From NCBI GenBank assembly GCA_963824345.1, contig CAWGOZ010000011.1, positions 248,001-312,000 of the forward strand: a stretch of DNA of 64,000 bases. The letters are read 5' to 3'. This document shows, piece after piece, positions 43,043 to 52,063 of this stretch (positions are counted from its first letter, which is position 1; each line of letters begins with the position of its first letter). Both the position numbers and the translations under genes were made by a program. A model generated the notes under the pieces. It did no database searches. It was not told the origin of the DNA and saw only the letters and a program-made list of their open reading frames with translations. The DNA is from Palsa-89 sp963824345 (GTDB lineage: Bacteria; Acidobacteriota; Terriglobia; Bryobacterales; Bryobacteraceae).

Positions 43043-44461
43043 ATGCAGCTCACTTCCAGCCGGCGCCGATTTTTGAAGAACGCGGCCTTCGCCGGCGGCG
43101 GTGCATTCGTTGGCGCTGCCGCGCTGAATCAGGCCGCTCCCCGCGTCTGGCCCGAGTCGCTGCCGCTCGAACCGAACCGCGGCTATTGGGCCAGGAGCCA
43201 GCCCGCGCCGAATCCGGCGTTAGCGAATGATCTTACGGTCGACGTAGCGGTCCTGGGCGGCGGCTTTACCGGACTGTCCGCAGCTTACTTCCTTCGTAGC
43301 GCTTCGCCGCACAAAAGCGTCGCTGTCCTGGAAGGCAAGAGCTGCGGAAACGGAGCTTCGGGAAGAAACGGCGCGATGGTCCTGACCATGACAGAGGACC
43401 GCTATGTGCGTTTCAGCTCCAATCCCGCGATGGACAAACAGATCTACGACTTGACCGCCGGCAACATCCAGTGGCTCTCGAAGCTCAGCATCGCCACCCG
43501 CATCGATTGCGAACTGGAGACCAATGGCGCGCTGCAGGTATGCGCCAGCTCCGACGACGTTAGGGCAGCGAAGGATTATGTGCGCCGGGCGCGGTCGCTC
43601 GGCATGCCGGTCGATTTCTGGGACAAGCGAAAAGTCGTTGCCGCCTTGGGTACAGAAGTCTATGAAGGAGGCTTCTTCGACCCCAGCGGCGGGCAGGTTC
43701 ATCCTATGAAACTGGTACATGTATTCAAGACGGCCGTCGAAAACGCAGGCGCAAGGATCTACGAAAACACTGTGGTGGAAAGCGTCCAGGAGGGTCGTGA
43801 AATTCTCCTTGGTACCACAGGCGGACACGCCGTCAGAGCAAAATCGCTGGTGCTCGCAACCAATGCCTTTACTTCGAGGTTGGGATTTTTTCGTAACTCG
43901 ATCGCTCCGGTTCGCTCCTACGTGGCAGTAACCAAGCCCTTCACTGAACAGGAACTGGCTGACATCGGCTGGCGCGAGCGTATTCCGTTCAACGACAGCC
44001 GCACCGAGGTCTTCTATCTCGGTTTGACGAAAGACAGGCGCATTCACATCGGCGGAGGAGGGCCCGGCTATTTCTTCAATAACGGCCCCGCGGACGCCAG
44101 CGCCTCGGGCTTCCACTGGTCGCAACTCGAGCGTGAGTTGGCGCGAATCTATCCGAAACTTTCGGGCGTCCAATTCGAAGCAAGTTGGGATGGGGTGGTC
44201 GACTGGTCGTTGAACGAGTCCCCCTCCGTGGGATGCATTGGACGATACAAAAACATCTTCTATGGTCTGGGCTACAGCGGCCACGGCGTAAATTTGACTT
44301 CGGTCTTCGGAAGAATTATCGCGGATCTCGAAGCCGGGCGCGGAGAAGAATGGAAACAGTATCCGTTTGTGAATGCCCGCCTGGATTATCTTCCGAACGA
44401 GCCTTTTCGTTGGCTTGGCATCCAGGCGGGACTGGCATGGTATCGCCTGACCATGTCTTAA
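43043..44461 (+). CDS. TAT-exported FAD-dependent oxidoreductase (DAO family)
   Basis: A 472-residue protein with a twin-arginine leader (SSRRRFLKNAAFAGGGAFVG), then the FAD-binding VAVLGGGFTGLSAAYFL and GNGASGRNGAMVL. The C-terminus has the second FAD contact (FYGLGYSGHGVNLTSVFGRI). It belongs to the DAO/glycine oxidase-gamma-glutamylputrescine oxidase group; the substrate is probably an amine or amino acid but is not determinable. The ATG at 43043 is favoured over GTG 43016. The stop overlaps the convergent GlnD-like gene by four bases. Confidence 0.88.
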   Translation: MQLTSSRRRFLKNAAFAGGGAFVGAAALNQAAPRVWPESLPLEPNRGYWARSQPAPNPALANDLTVDVAVLGGGFTGLSAAYFLRSASPHKSVAVLEGKSCGNGASGRNGAMVLTMTEDRYVRFSSNPAMDKQIYDLTAGNIQWLSKLSIATRIDCELETNGALQVCASSDDVRAAKDYVRRARSLGMPVDFWDKRKVVAALGTEVYEGGFFDPSGGQVHPMKLVHVFKTAVENAGARIYENTVVESVQEGREILLGTTGGHAVRAKSLVLATNAFTSRLGFFRNSIAPVRSYVAVTKPFTEQELADIGWRERIPFNDSRTEVFYLGLTKDRRIHIGGGGPGYFFNNGPADASASGFHWSQLERELARIYPKLSGVQFEASWDGVVDWSLNESPSVGCIGRYKNIFYGLGYSGHGVNLTSVFGRIIADLEAGRGEEWKQYPFVNARLDYLPNEPFRWLGIQAGLAWYRLTMS

Positions 44462-46968
44462 CAGACCGCCAGCAGTTTCTCCTTGAGCGCCGCCTGCAGC
44501 TCGGGCGTTAACTTCTGCCCGTCGTGCGCCACATAAAAAACGTCCATGGCGCGATGGCCCTTGGTATCGATCAACACCACATCGATGTTGCAAGCCGAGG
44601 AGGAGAAAACGGTCGCCAGGTTGTAGAGCAATCCCGGCCGGTCTTCGGCCACGATCTCCACCAGCGTGGCCGTCTCGCAGGCGTCGGAATCGAAATTCAC
44701 CAGCGGAGGGGCGCCGCGCCTTTTCGGGTCCGGATGAGCCCGGTCGCGCAGCAGCCGCTGACCATCGGTCTTGCCTAGCGCTACGCGCCGGATCAAATCC
44801 AGCAGCCGCTCGGATTCGGGCGGATTGAGTTCCAGCGTCCGCTGCGGGTCCGCGAACACGAAGGTGTCCAGGATAATGCCGCGCGCGTTGGAAAAAGCCT
44901 CGGCCTTGAGAATGTCCAGACCGAAACTGGAAATCGCACCCGAGAACGAAGCAAACAGCGCAGGCATGTCGCGCGCGATCACGGTCAGCCGGTAGGCGCC
45001 TTCGATGCGATCCAGTTGCACCGCCACGCCCGTGGGGCGGCTCTCGTCGTAGAGACGCAGGTGCTGCTCTATATCGTTGGCTGAATGCGCGCGCAGGTAG
45101 CGCATGGGGAAACCCTTGAGGAACGAAGGACGCCCGGGGACGCTGCCGGGCAGCTCCTGAATGCGCTCGGTTTCCAGTTCACGCGTGAGTTCGTGCCGCG
45201 TCACTTCGTACACCCGCCACAGCCGCTCCAGCCGCCAGGGAGTCATAGCGTCCAAGCTCATGGCGGCCAGGCCGGAGTAGGTCAGTATCGTGAGCAGCTT
45301 CAGATGTTCGATGGTTCCAACGCGCTCAGCCAGGAGCCGTGAGGTAGCCGGATCGTCGACATCGCGGCCGCTCATCACCTCCCCAAGGTCCAGCTGGTGC
45401 TCAATCAGAAAATCGACCACGCGCTGTTCCTCGGCCGGCATACGGATGCGTTCCATGGCTTGGCGGGCCAAGCTGATGGAGGACTCCATCGCAGCCCCGC
45501 TGGCCGAGCCCTGGCCGGTATTGTGAAACAGTAGCGCGAACCCCAGCAGCGCTCGATTCTCAAGTTCCGATGAAAGCTGCGAAAATCTCAGCCGCGCCGG
45601 ATCGGCCGTGGACCCTAACTCGGTAGCGCGCTCCAATGCCATCAGGACTTTCTCATCGGCGGTAAAGCGATCCTCGGACGCCGCTTGCACCAGGTCGGCA
45701 ATGGACGCCATTTCCGGAAACAGAGCCGTCAACAATCCCGTGTACTGCAGAGCGCGAATCGCCAGCGCCGCGTGCGGCAGAGAAAGAATACTTTCCAAGG
45801 TGCCCCACAGAGGGCGCGGCTGGGCGCAATAGGCCGCAAAGTCGCCGCGGGCCGCTTCCAACCGGCGCTCGGTATCGGGAGCCGGCCGGATCCCGTGCCG
45901 GCCGATGAATTCCAGAAGGCGGAGCACCACCGCCGGATCGCTCGACAGTTGCCCCGGATTGCGCAGCAGCACCTGCTCGCGCGAAACCGTGAATTCGCTG
46001 TTCGACAGCCGCGACCGCCAATCTCGAAAATTTCCCGCCAGCGAGCTTGGGGGCCTTTCGAAGGAATCCAGCGCGCGGCGCGCAGCGTTGAAAATCACCC
46101 AACTGCGCTGAAAGTATGCGCGCATCAGTTCCACGTTGGAGGCCGCCCGCAGGAACGACCGCGCCACCAGCTTCTCCTGAGCCTCCAGGTCCAGCAGGTT
46201 GCGATCGCCCGCGGCCTGATAGTGCAGAAAACAGCGAATGGAAGAAAGCAAAGCTCCTGCTTCCGTGAGCGCCACGCTCTCGGTCGCCGTGCGTTCCGGC
46301 TCCAGATGCGACAGCGATCCAACCAGATGGAGATCGCGCAAGCCCCCCGGACACTCCTTGATGTCGGGCTCGCGGTGGTGCAGCGTGTTCTGATACCTGG
46401 CGTGCCGTACGCGCGTAAGCTGAATCAGATGCTGGGTCACCTTGGACCCGTGTTTCTCCAGGAACGCCGGCCACTTGGCGGAAAATCTGTCATGCAGGGC
46501 GGCGTCGCCGGCCAGAAAGCGCAGATCCAACAGGTTGATGATGAAATCGATATTCTGCTCGCGAAACTCCAGGCACTCCGGCAGAGTACGAACCGTGTGA
46601 TTCAGCCGCAGCCCGGCATCCCACAGTAATCGCACGCATTCGGCCATGGGCTCGCGCAGAGAAATCCAAGGCGACTCGCCTTCCAGCAGCACCACAATGT
46701 CGACCGCGGCGTAGGGAAAAATCGCGCGCCGCCCATATCCGCCCGCGGCCAGCAAGACAGCGCCCTGCGGAAGCACCCCCTCAATGGAGGCCCGATAGGC
46801 TTCCACGGCGGCGGCGTCGATTCTCTCGCACAGACCGGCCTGGACCGCAGCCGCGTTTCCGGTCTCGAAAAACTCCCGCTCGATTTCGCCCCACGCTGCG
46901 CTCGGCTGTACCTTCGCCAGACTGGGCGCGGCGGGGTCTGCGATTCGGTCCATCCACTCAAGTATCAC
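44458..46968 (-). CDS. glnD: GlnD-like PII uridylyltransferase with lost active sites
   Basis: An 836-residue protein co-linear with GlnD: nucleotidyltransferase domain, the linker with EPDIKECPGGLRDLH, HD domain, and two C-terminal ACT domains (AYRLTVIARDMPALFASF and VEIVAEDRPGLLYNLATVF). The catalytic residues are degenerate. The transferase motif normally G-x-SDxD reads GGYGRRAIFPYAAVDIVVLL, with A88 in place of the first metal Asp (D90 kept). In the HD domain the first His is K440 (TADEK), the HD pair is H482-N483 (LFHNTGQG), and the following Lys is Q486. It probably has no UTase or UR activity but could still bind glutamine through ACT. The frame is intact. Confidence 0.85.
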   Translation of the reverse strand: MILEWMDRIADPAAPSLAKVQPSAAWGEIEREFFETGNAAAVQAGLCERIDAAAVEAYRASIEGVLPQGAVLLAAGGYGRRAIFPYAAVDIVVLLEGESPWISLREPMAECVRLLWDAGLRLNHTVRTLPECLEFREQNIDFIINLLDLRFLAGDAALHDRFSAKWPAFLEKHGSKVTQHLIQLTRVRHARYQNTLHHREPDIKECPGGLRDLHLVGSLSHLEPERTATESVALTEAGALLSSIRCFLHYQAAGDRNLLDLEAQEKLVARSFLRAASNVELMRAYFQRSWVIFNAARRALDSFERPPSSLAGNFRDWRSRLSNSEFTVSREQVLLRNPGQLSSDPAVVLRLLEFIGRHGIRPAPDTERRLEAARGDFAAYCAQPRPLWGTLESILSLPHAALAIRALQYTGLLTALFPEMASIADLVQAASEDRFTADEKVLMALERATELGSTADPARLRFSQLSSELENRALLGFALLFHNTGQGSASGAAMESSISLARQAMERIRMPAEEQRVVDFLIEHQLDLGEVMSGRDVDDPATSRLLAERVGTIEHLKLLTILTYSGLAAMSLDAMTPWRLERLWRVYEVTRHELTRELETERIQELPGSVPGRPSFLKGFPMRYLRAHSANDIEQHLRLYDESRPTGVAVQLDRIEGAYRLTVIARDMPALFASFSGAISSFGLDILKAEAFSNARGIILDTFVFADPQRTLELNPPESERLLDLIRRVALGKTDGQRLLRDRAHPDPKRRGAPPLVNFDSDACETATLVEIVAEDRPGLLYNLATVFSSSACNIDVVLIDTKGHRAMDVFYVAHDGQKLTPELQAALKEKLLAVC

Positions 46969-47020
46969 GCAGCCGACTGGGGCCCGAATCCGCGTTATGA
47001 GCCCAATCCAAATTATCTAT

Positions 47021-47041
47021 TGGCGACTTGTACAAGTGCCA
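47021..47041. promoter_or_regulatory. Palindromic candidate operator between glnD-like and APC genes
   Basis: A perfect 12-base palindrome ACTTGTACAAGT at 47026-47037 is flanked by complementary TGGC and GCCA arms, with one unpaired base on the left. It lies in the 178-base divergent gap, 53 bases from the GlnD-like start and about 105 bases from the permease GTG. A dimeric regulator could control both directions from it. No regulator is identified. Confidence 0.4.
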
Positions 47042-47146
47042 CATTCAACGGAGGTAATTCGGTCTATCATAGAGTGTTTCGATTGGACCGAAAATCAGCT
47101 CCCCGTTGAGCCGCAGAATCAGATCTCTGGAAGGGGATAGATCATC

Positions 47147-48952
47147 GTGGCCGACAACGACGCACCTCAAATGAAAGCTACGCTCGGCCTGACCGGGCTG
47201 ACAATGAATGCCATGGCGCTCATCGCCCCGGGTGCATTCCTTTGGCTCACCTTCATTACGCAGGCCGGAGAAGGCAACACATCGCCTTCCATGTGGGTGG
47301 GCATCGTATTCGCGCTTTTGCTTTGCCTGGCTACCGCCGTCTGCTACGCCGAGATGGCCAAGCTGTACCCGGGCACGGGCAGTTCATATTATTTCGCGGA
47401 GCAGTCGTTCTTGAACCACGAAAAAGGCTGGAAGTACGCCCGGCTTTCCAAATTCATCGTCGGCTGGGGCTCGCACTTGTACTATTGGATCTACGTCGGC
47501 GCGATGGTGGCCGTCACCGGGCAAATCTGCGGTTATTTAGCCGGCACGCTGTGGCCCAGCTTCATGAGCGCCTCGAATCCCGGCCCGATGTTCATGATGT
47601 TGTGCGCCATTCTGTTTTCGTTCGGCGTAGCCTACATCGCTCAGCGCGGGGTCACCGGATCGACCGCGGTGAACGTCGCCATCAATGTTATCCAGATCAG
47701 CGCTCTGCTCATTTTCTCGGTCATGGCGTTGAGCTACCGCATCAATCATCCCGCCGGCAGCGCGGCCTTGCAGTTCGACGCCACGTCAGGAGACGCCTAC
47801 AGCTATCAGTTCCTCACCCAGAAGCAGACCGTCAACGGTCAAACTTCCGACGTGATCGTGCGCGACGCCGCAGGCATCCCAAAGCCTCAGCTGGACGGGT
47901 CGGGAAAGCCCGTGCCCTACACCGTGAGTTATCCGGAGAAGGACGACAAGGGCAACTTTCTGTCGCATCCGACGGCGGGTTCGGTCATTAGCATTCACAG
48001 CTTCGGATGGATGTTCGTGCAGGCCAATCTGGCCATCTTGATCCTGGTGGGCTTCGAGTCCGTCACCGCCATGGGCGGCGAGGCCAGGAACGCTAAGCGC
48101 GACGTCCCCATCGCGGTCATCACCTCGCTCCTGGTGCAGGGAGCGTTCTGCTATCTCATCGAGTATTTCGCCTCCAATTACGTTCTCAATAGCGGCTATA
48201 CGATGCAGAGCGCGGCCGGCTCGGCGGCGCCCATCGGCGACCTGATGATCATGGTCGGCGACACCATCTTCGGCCCTGGCAACGGCCGCACCTTCATGCT
48301 GATTGAGGCTTTCACCGTGTTTCTGGCGTTGATCGGCACCACGCTGTCGTGTATGAACACCGGGGCTCGCGTGACCTACGCCATGGGGAAAGACGAAGAA
48401 GTACCGGAACATTTCGGCCTCCTGCATGGCAAGAATCTGAGCCCGCACCGGGCCATCTGGACTTTGGCGGCGGTCGCGGCGGTGTTGGGGTGCCTGGGCG
48501 TGGCCGTGTTGTTCGGCGATGCCGGCGCGCTTACCGACACACAGATTGCGGCCCTGCCGCACGGGTTCTGGTCGAGCTTCGGCTATATGTCGCACGACAC
48601 CATGGCCAAACTGCCCAACAGCTTGCTGACGGTGGAGCTGTCCTCGAACTTCGGCACATTTCTGCTCTATGGGCTCAGCTGCACGGTTTGCATGGTGGCC
48701 TACCACAAGCATCCGAATTTCAACTTCATCAAGCATATGGCCATCCCGGTTTTCGGCTTGATCGCAAACCTGACCTGCATGGCCTTCTATCTGGTGGGGC
48801 CCTTCATGGGCTACGGCACCAAAATGGAGCCCTTGATCGCTCTGGGCGTGGCGGCTGTTTGGGGCATTTACGGGGGCATTTATTTCATTCGCTCCAGCAG
48901 TTCCAGGGGACGCACAACACTTGTCAACAAGCGCTTCATGGCCGCGCAGTAG
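47147..48952 (+). CDS. APC family amino acid permease
   Basis: A 601-residue transporter with about twelve membrane segments; the APC signature is near the N-terminus (TLGLTGLTMNAMALIAPGAF, then YAEMAKLYPGTGSSYYFAEQ). It has a roughly 90-residue hydrophilic insertion between membrane segments at about 210-295 (HPAGSAALQFDATSGDAYSY to SYPEKDDKGNFLS), longer than usual. The start is GTG 47147 behind GGAAGGGGA. The substrate is an amino acid or polyamine by family. It is divergent from the degenerate GlnD gene and precedes a phosphatase-kinase pair. Confidence 0.88.
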   Translation: MADNDAPQMKATLGLTGLTMNAMALIAPGAFLWLTFITQAGEGNTSPSMWVGIVFALLLCLATAVCYAEMAKLYPGTGSSYYFAEQSFLNHEKGWKYARLSKFIVGWGSHLYYWIYVGAMVAVTGQICGYLAGTLWPSFMSASNPGPMFMMLCAILFSFGVAYIAQRGVTGSTAVNVAINVIQISALLIFSVMALSYRINHPAGSAALQFDATSGDAYSYQFLTQKQTVNGQTSDVIVRDAAGIPKPQLDGSGKPVPYTVSYPEKDDKGNFLSHPTAGSVISIHSFGWMFVQANLAILILVGFESVTAMGGEARNAKRDVPIAVITSLLVQGAFCYLIEYFASNYVLNSGYTMQSAAGSAAPIGDLMIMVGDTIFGPGNGRTFMLIEAFTVFLALIGTTLSCMNTGARVTYAMGKDEEVPEHFGLLHGKNLSPHRAIWTLAAVAAVLGCLGVAVLFGDAGALTDTQIAALPHGFWSSFGYMSHDTMAKLPNSLLTVELSSNFGTFLLYGLSCTVCMVAYHKHPNFNFIKHMAIPVFGLIANLTCMAFYLVGPFMGYGTKMEPLIALGVAAVWGIYGGIYFIRSSSSRGRTTLVNKRFMAAQ

Positions 48953-48962
48953 CCATTCGATT

Positions 48963-49709
48963 TTGAGTTTGGATGTGGAATTCGCCGAGCGTTCCGACCC
49001 CGGAAAGCAACGCGCCCACAATCAGGATTCCCTGGGACACGTGATTCCAGCCTCTCCCGCGAGTGCCCGCTCGCACGGCTGGTTATTCGTCCTGGCCGAT
49101 GGCGTGGGCGGAACCGAGCGCGGCGAACTAGCATCGCGGACCGCCGTGGAGTATCTCACCCGGGGCTTTCGCCAAGCTTCTCCGGCCGAAGGGCTCAGCG
49201 CCCTGCTGCTGCGTCTGGCCCAACAGGCCAATGAGCGGATTTACCAGACCGGCCGCGAGCACAGCCCCGGCGGCACATCCATGGCCACTACGCTGGTAGC
49301 GTGCGCGTTTCGCTATGATCGCGTGGCGGTAGCCCACGCCGGCGACTCGCGTTGCTACCTCGTTCGTCAGGGCCAAGCCCGGCTGCTCACCCGCGACCAT
49401 ACCGGTGCCCAGGAAGCCTTGAGCCGCTCGCTCGGGACCGACTTGTTCGTGGGCATCGAGACCAGCGAACTCCAGGTCTATCCGGGCGATGTGTTGCTGT
49501 TGTGCTGCGATGGTCTGTATCGCTCCATACCGCCCTCGGAGATGGCCGCGCTCGCCGCGCCCGGCGCCGATCTGAACCTGGCCGCGCAAAGCTTGGTGGA
49601 GATTGCCAACCAACGCGACGGCAGTGATAATATAAGCGTTCAGTTAATCCGGGTTCGAAGCGTGGAACGCGTGGGAATGTATCGGGGACAGCCTTATAAG
49701 CTGCGCTAG
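48963..49709 (+). CDS. PP2C-type serine/threonine phosphatase
   Basis: A protein of about 248 residues with PPM motifs: RAHNQDS, VLADGVGGTERGELAS, AHAGDSRCYLVRQG, LTRDHT, LLCCDGLYRSI and SDNISVQLIRV. The Asp residues for the two metals are present. It dephosphorylates Ser/Thr proteins, probably those of the adjacent kinase. Start: TTG at 48963, or GTG at 48975; no ATG is available without overlapping the permease gene. The kinase gene follows 39 bases later. Confidence 0.9.
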   Translation: MSLDVEFAERSDPGKQRAHNQDSLGHVIPASPASARSHGWLFVLADGVGGTERGELASRTAVEYLTRGFRQASPAEGLSALLLRLAQQANERIYQTGREHSPGGTSMATTLVACAFRYDRVAVAHAGDSRCYLVRQGQARLLTRDHTGAQEALSRSLGTDLFVGIETSELQVYPGDVLLLCCDGLYRSIPPSEMAALAAPGADLNLAAQSLVEIANQRDGSDNISVQLIRVRSVERVGMYRGQPYKLR

Positions 49710-49748
49710 CTTGCCTGGTTGGGCTCTCTCGCGCGCTTCCGCGCAGCC

Positions 49749-50711
49749 ATGACACTCCATTCCGGCGACCAACTCGATCATTACCGCATTGATGGCCTGG
49801 TCGCCCGCAGCGGCATGGCCTCCATCTTTCGCGCCACGGATCTGCGCGACGGCCGCCCGGTGGCAATCAAAATTCCGCATCCGGAAATGGAGGCCGATCC
49901 CGTACTCTTCGACCGCTTCCATCGCGAAAGCGAAATCGGGGAGAAGCTCGACCATCCGGGCGTGATGAAAGTGCTGGCCGATGACGATCGCAGCCGGCTC
50001 TACATGGTGATGGAGTGGGTGGACGGCCGGCTGCTGCGGCAGGTGATTCAGGAGCGGGGCAAACTGCCCGTCGAGCGGGCCATGAAGATTGCCGTCGCCA
50101 TAGCCGATGCCCTGGACTATATTCAACGCAACGGCGTGGTGCATCGCGATCTGAAGCCGGAGAACATCATGGTCGACGATCACGATCGCATCAAGCTGAT
50201 CGACTTCGGCATCGCCGGCCAGGATGGCGCGCGCCGTCTGACCTTCGCCCGGCTCTCGCAAGTGATGGGCACGCCCGATTACATCTCGCCCGAGCAGGTG
50301 AAGGGCAAACGAGGTGACGGGCGCAGCGACATTTATGCGCTGGGCGTGATGCTTTACGAGATGCTGACCGGTAAGACGCCGTTCCAGGGGTCGAATCAGT
50401 TCGCCATCATGAACGACCGGCTGATGAACAATCCCATCCCGCCGCGCGAATTGAATCCCGAGATTTCACCCCAGCTGCAGGAAGTGATTTACCGGGCCAT
50501 GGAACGCGACCCCCGCAACCGGTATTCGACGGCCAACGAATTCGCCTGGGATCTGGAGCATTTGGATGAGGTGGGAGTGGCCGACCGCGCCGAGCTGCGC
50601 GACTGGAAGCATCGCAAAACAGGCCTCGCGAAAAAGATCCTGTTCTATGCGGCCATGGCGCTGATTCCGGTGGTGGTCTTCGGGCTGCTGCTGCTGATCG
50701 CCAAGCGCTGA
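49749..50711 (+). CDS. PknB-type serine/threonine protein kinase
   Basis: A 320-residue protein with an N-terminal kinase domain and a C-terminal membrane segment (KILFYAAMALIPVVVFGLLLL). The catalytic residues are present: Lys in PVAIKIPHPE, HRDLKPENIM, DFGIA and GTPDYISPEQ. The glycine loop is atypical, VARSGMASI where GxGGMxxV is usual. No extracytoplasmic domain follows the membrane segment, so it senses inside the cell. Paired with the PP2C gene upstream. Confidence 0.92.
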   Translation: MTLHSGDQLDHYRIDGLVARSGMASIFRATDLRDGRPVAIKIPHPEMEADPVLFDRFHRESEIGEKLDHPGVMKVLADDDRSRLYMVMEWVDGRLLRQVIQERGKLPVERAMKIAVAIADALDYIQRNGVVHRDLKPENIMVDDHDRIKLIDFGIAGQDGARRLTFARLSQVMGTPDYISPEQVKGKRGDGRSDIYALGVMLYEMLTGKTPFQGSNQFAIMNDRLMNNPIPPRELNPEISPQLQEVIYRAMERDPRNRYSTANEFAWDLEHLDEVGVADRAELRDWKHRKTGLAKKILFYAAMALIPVVVFGLLLLIAKR

Positions 50712-50779
50712 CGCGCGAGGTCGGCTCAGAAGCGCTACTGGTTCGACCGAGCCGCGACCGTAAGGGAGCCGGTATCGCG

Positions 50780-52063
50780 CTAGCGTTGCCAGAAATCGTC
50801 GTTGTGCGTCTGAAAATCCGGATACGCACCCGCGCCGAGTTCAAAGAGATCCAATCCCTGTCGCTCTCCTTCGATCGCCACGCGCTGGGGCGACACTCGA
50901 TTCAACAGCCAATTCAATCCGTAGCTCGCCGGCAAAACAAACCCCAGCAGCGTCGCGACGCCCACCAACTGCACCAGCCATTGGCCGGGAACGCCGCCCG
51001 GAAGCAAAGCCCCGAGCGGCCCGACAGCGATCAAGCCCCACATCCCCGCGGCAGCATGCACCGACACCGATCCGCCTGGATCGTCCACGCCCAGTCGCAG
51101 TTCCAGCCACTCCACCGAATAGACCACCAGAACGCCTGCGATCAGGCCTACGATCACCGCGGCAGCGGGGCGAATCACGGCGCAGCCCGCGCTCGCCGAC
51201 ACCAGTCCTCCTACCCAGCCATTGGCGCACAAGGATGCATCGGTCTTTCCGAAACGCGCGCGCGTGATGGCAGCAGCCGCCAGTGCAGCGGAGGAAGCCG
51301 CGAGCGTGGTGTTCACCGCAGCCAAAACCATGCGAGTCAGCGCAACGCCCGTAAACAGAATTGAGCCCGCGCAATTCAGGCCCAGCCATCCCACCCACGC
51401 CAGAAAGCATCCCAGCAGGACGAGAACCGCATTATGTCCAGGAAGCGCAGCCGGCAAGCCCTCGGCACTGAACTTGCCGCGGCGCGGGCCAAGGATCCAC
51501 GCGATGGAAAGCGCCGTCAGTCCTCCCACGGCTTGAATCGCGCCGGCCCCGCCTGAATCGAGAAAGCCCAATTGCGCAAGCCAACCGCCGCCCCAGGCCC
51601 AGTGCGCGAACAACGGAAATGTGACGGCCGCCAGCAGGGCAGTGGAAGCGCAACTGGATCCCAAGCGCCAGCGGTCCGATCCGCTACCCAAGGGAATGAT
51701 GGCTGCCAGGCCCACGCCCAACAATCCGAATAGCGCGGCCAACGACGATGCGCCCCCGGATTCCACGCCGCGCAGGAAGAACCGCTGGGCTCCGATCCAG
51801 TTCCAATCTCTGCCTGCGGCGCGCAGCGCGTACCCCGGTTGTCCCGCATAACCCTGCCAGGCGGAGCCCACGCAGAAGGTGACACCGGCCGCGATGGCGA
51901 AGACGCACAGAGCGCTGGTCATGGAGTGCGCCGCGTTGCGAAAGCGTCCCAGTCCCGCGTTGACCAGCGCAAGGCCGGCCGACGCGCACGGGATGAGCAG
52001 AATCGCCAGAAGACAAACCGCGAAGCTGGATTCGGAAAGCTCCCCAGGGCTCGGCAGGGTCAC
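50780..52063 (-). CDS. Amt-like ammonium transporter with altered pore His
   Basis: A 427-residue membrane protein of the Amt/Mep/Rh family, starting at the GTG 52061-52063 (GTGA overlap with the small upstream gene). A longer frame to 52255 overlaps that gene and is not convincing. Residues 166-181 (LGFLDSGGAGAIQAVGG) align with the canonical GFLDFAGSTVVHSVGG: D169 is kept, but the first pore His is Q177. The second pore His is kept, H336 in DDPGGSVSVHAAAGMWGLI. The conserved C-tail is present. Twin-His loss should alter ammonium conduction; a transport or sensing role is open. Confidence 0.85.
   Translation of the reverse strand: MTLPSPGELSESSFAVCLLAILLIPCASAGLALVNAGLGRFRNAAHSMTSALCVFAIAAGVTFCVGSAWQGYAGQPGYALRAAGRDWNWIGAQRFFLRGVESGGASSLAALFGLLGVGLAAIIPLGSGSDRWRLGSSCASTALLAAVTFPLFAHWAWGGGWLAQLGFLDSGGAGAIQAVGGLTALSIAWILGPRRGKFSAEGLPAALPGHNAVLVLLGCFLAWVGWLGLNCAGSILFTGVALTRMVLAAVNTTLAASSAALAAAAITRARFGKTDASLCANGWVGGLVSASAGCAVIRPAAAVIVGLIAGVLVVYSVEWLELRLGVDDPGGSVSVHAAAGMWGLIAVGPLGALLPGGVPGQWLVQLVGVATLLGFVLPASYGLNWLLNRVSPQRVAIEGERQGLDLFELGAGAYPDFQTHNDDFWQR

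Noticed and set aside
43220..44593. Minus-strand open frame opposite the FAD oxidoreductase
   Set aside because: Shadow; FAD motifs on the plus strand settle the coding strand.
47786..49021. Minus-strand open frame of about 411 codons opposite the APC permease
   Set aside because: Antisense shadow; the plus strand encodes a clear transporter.
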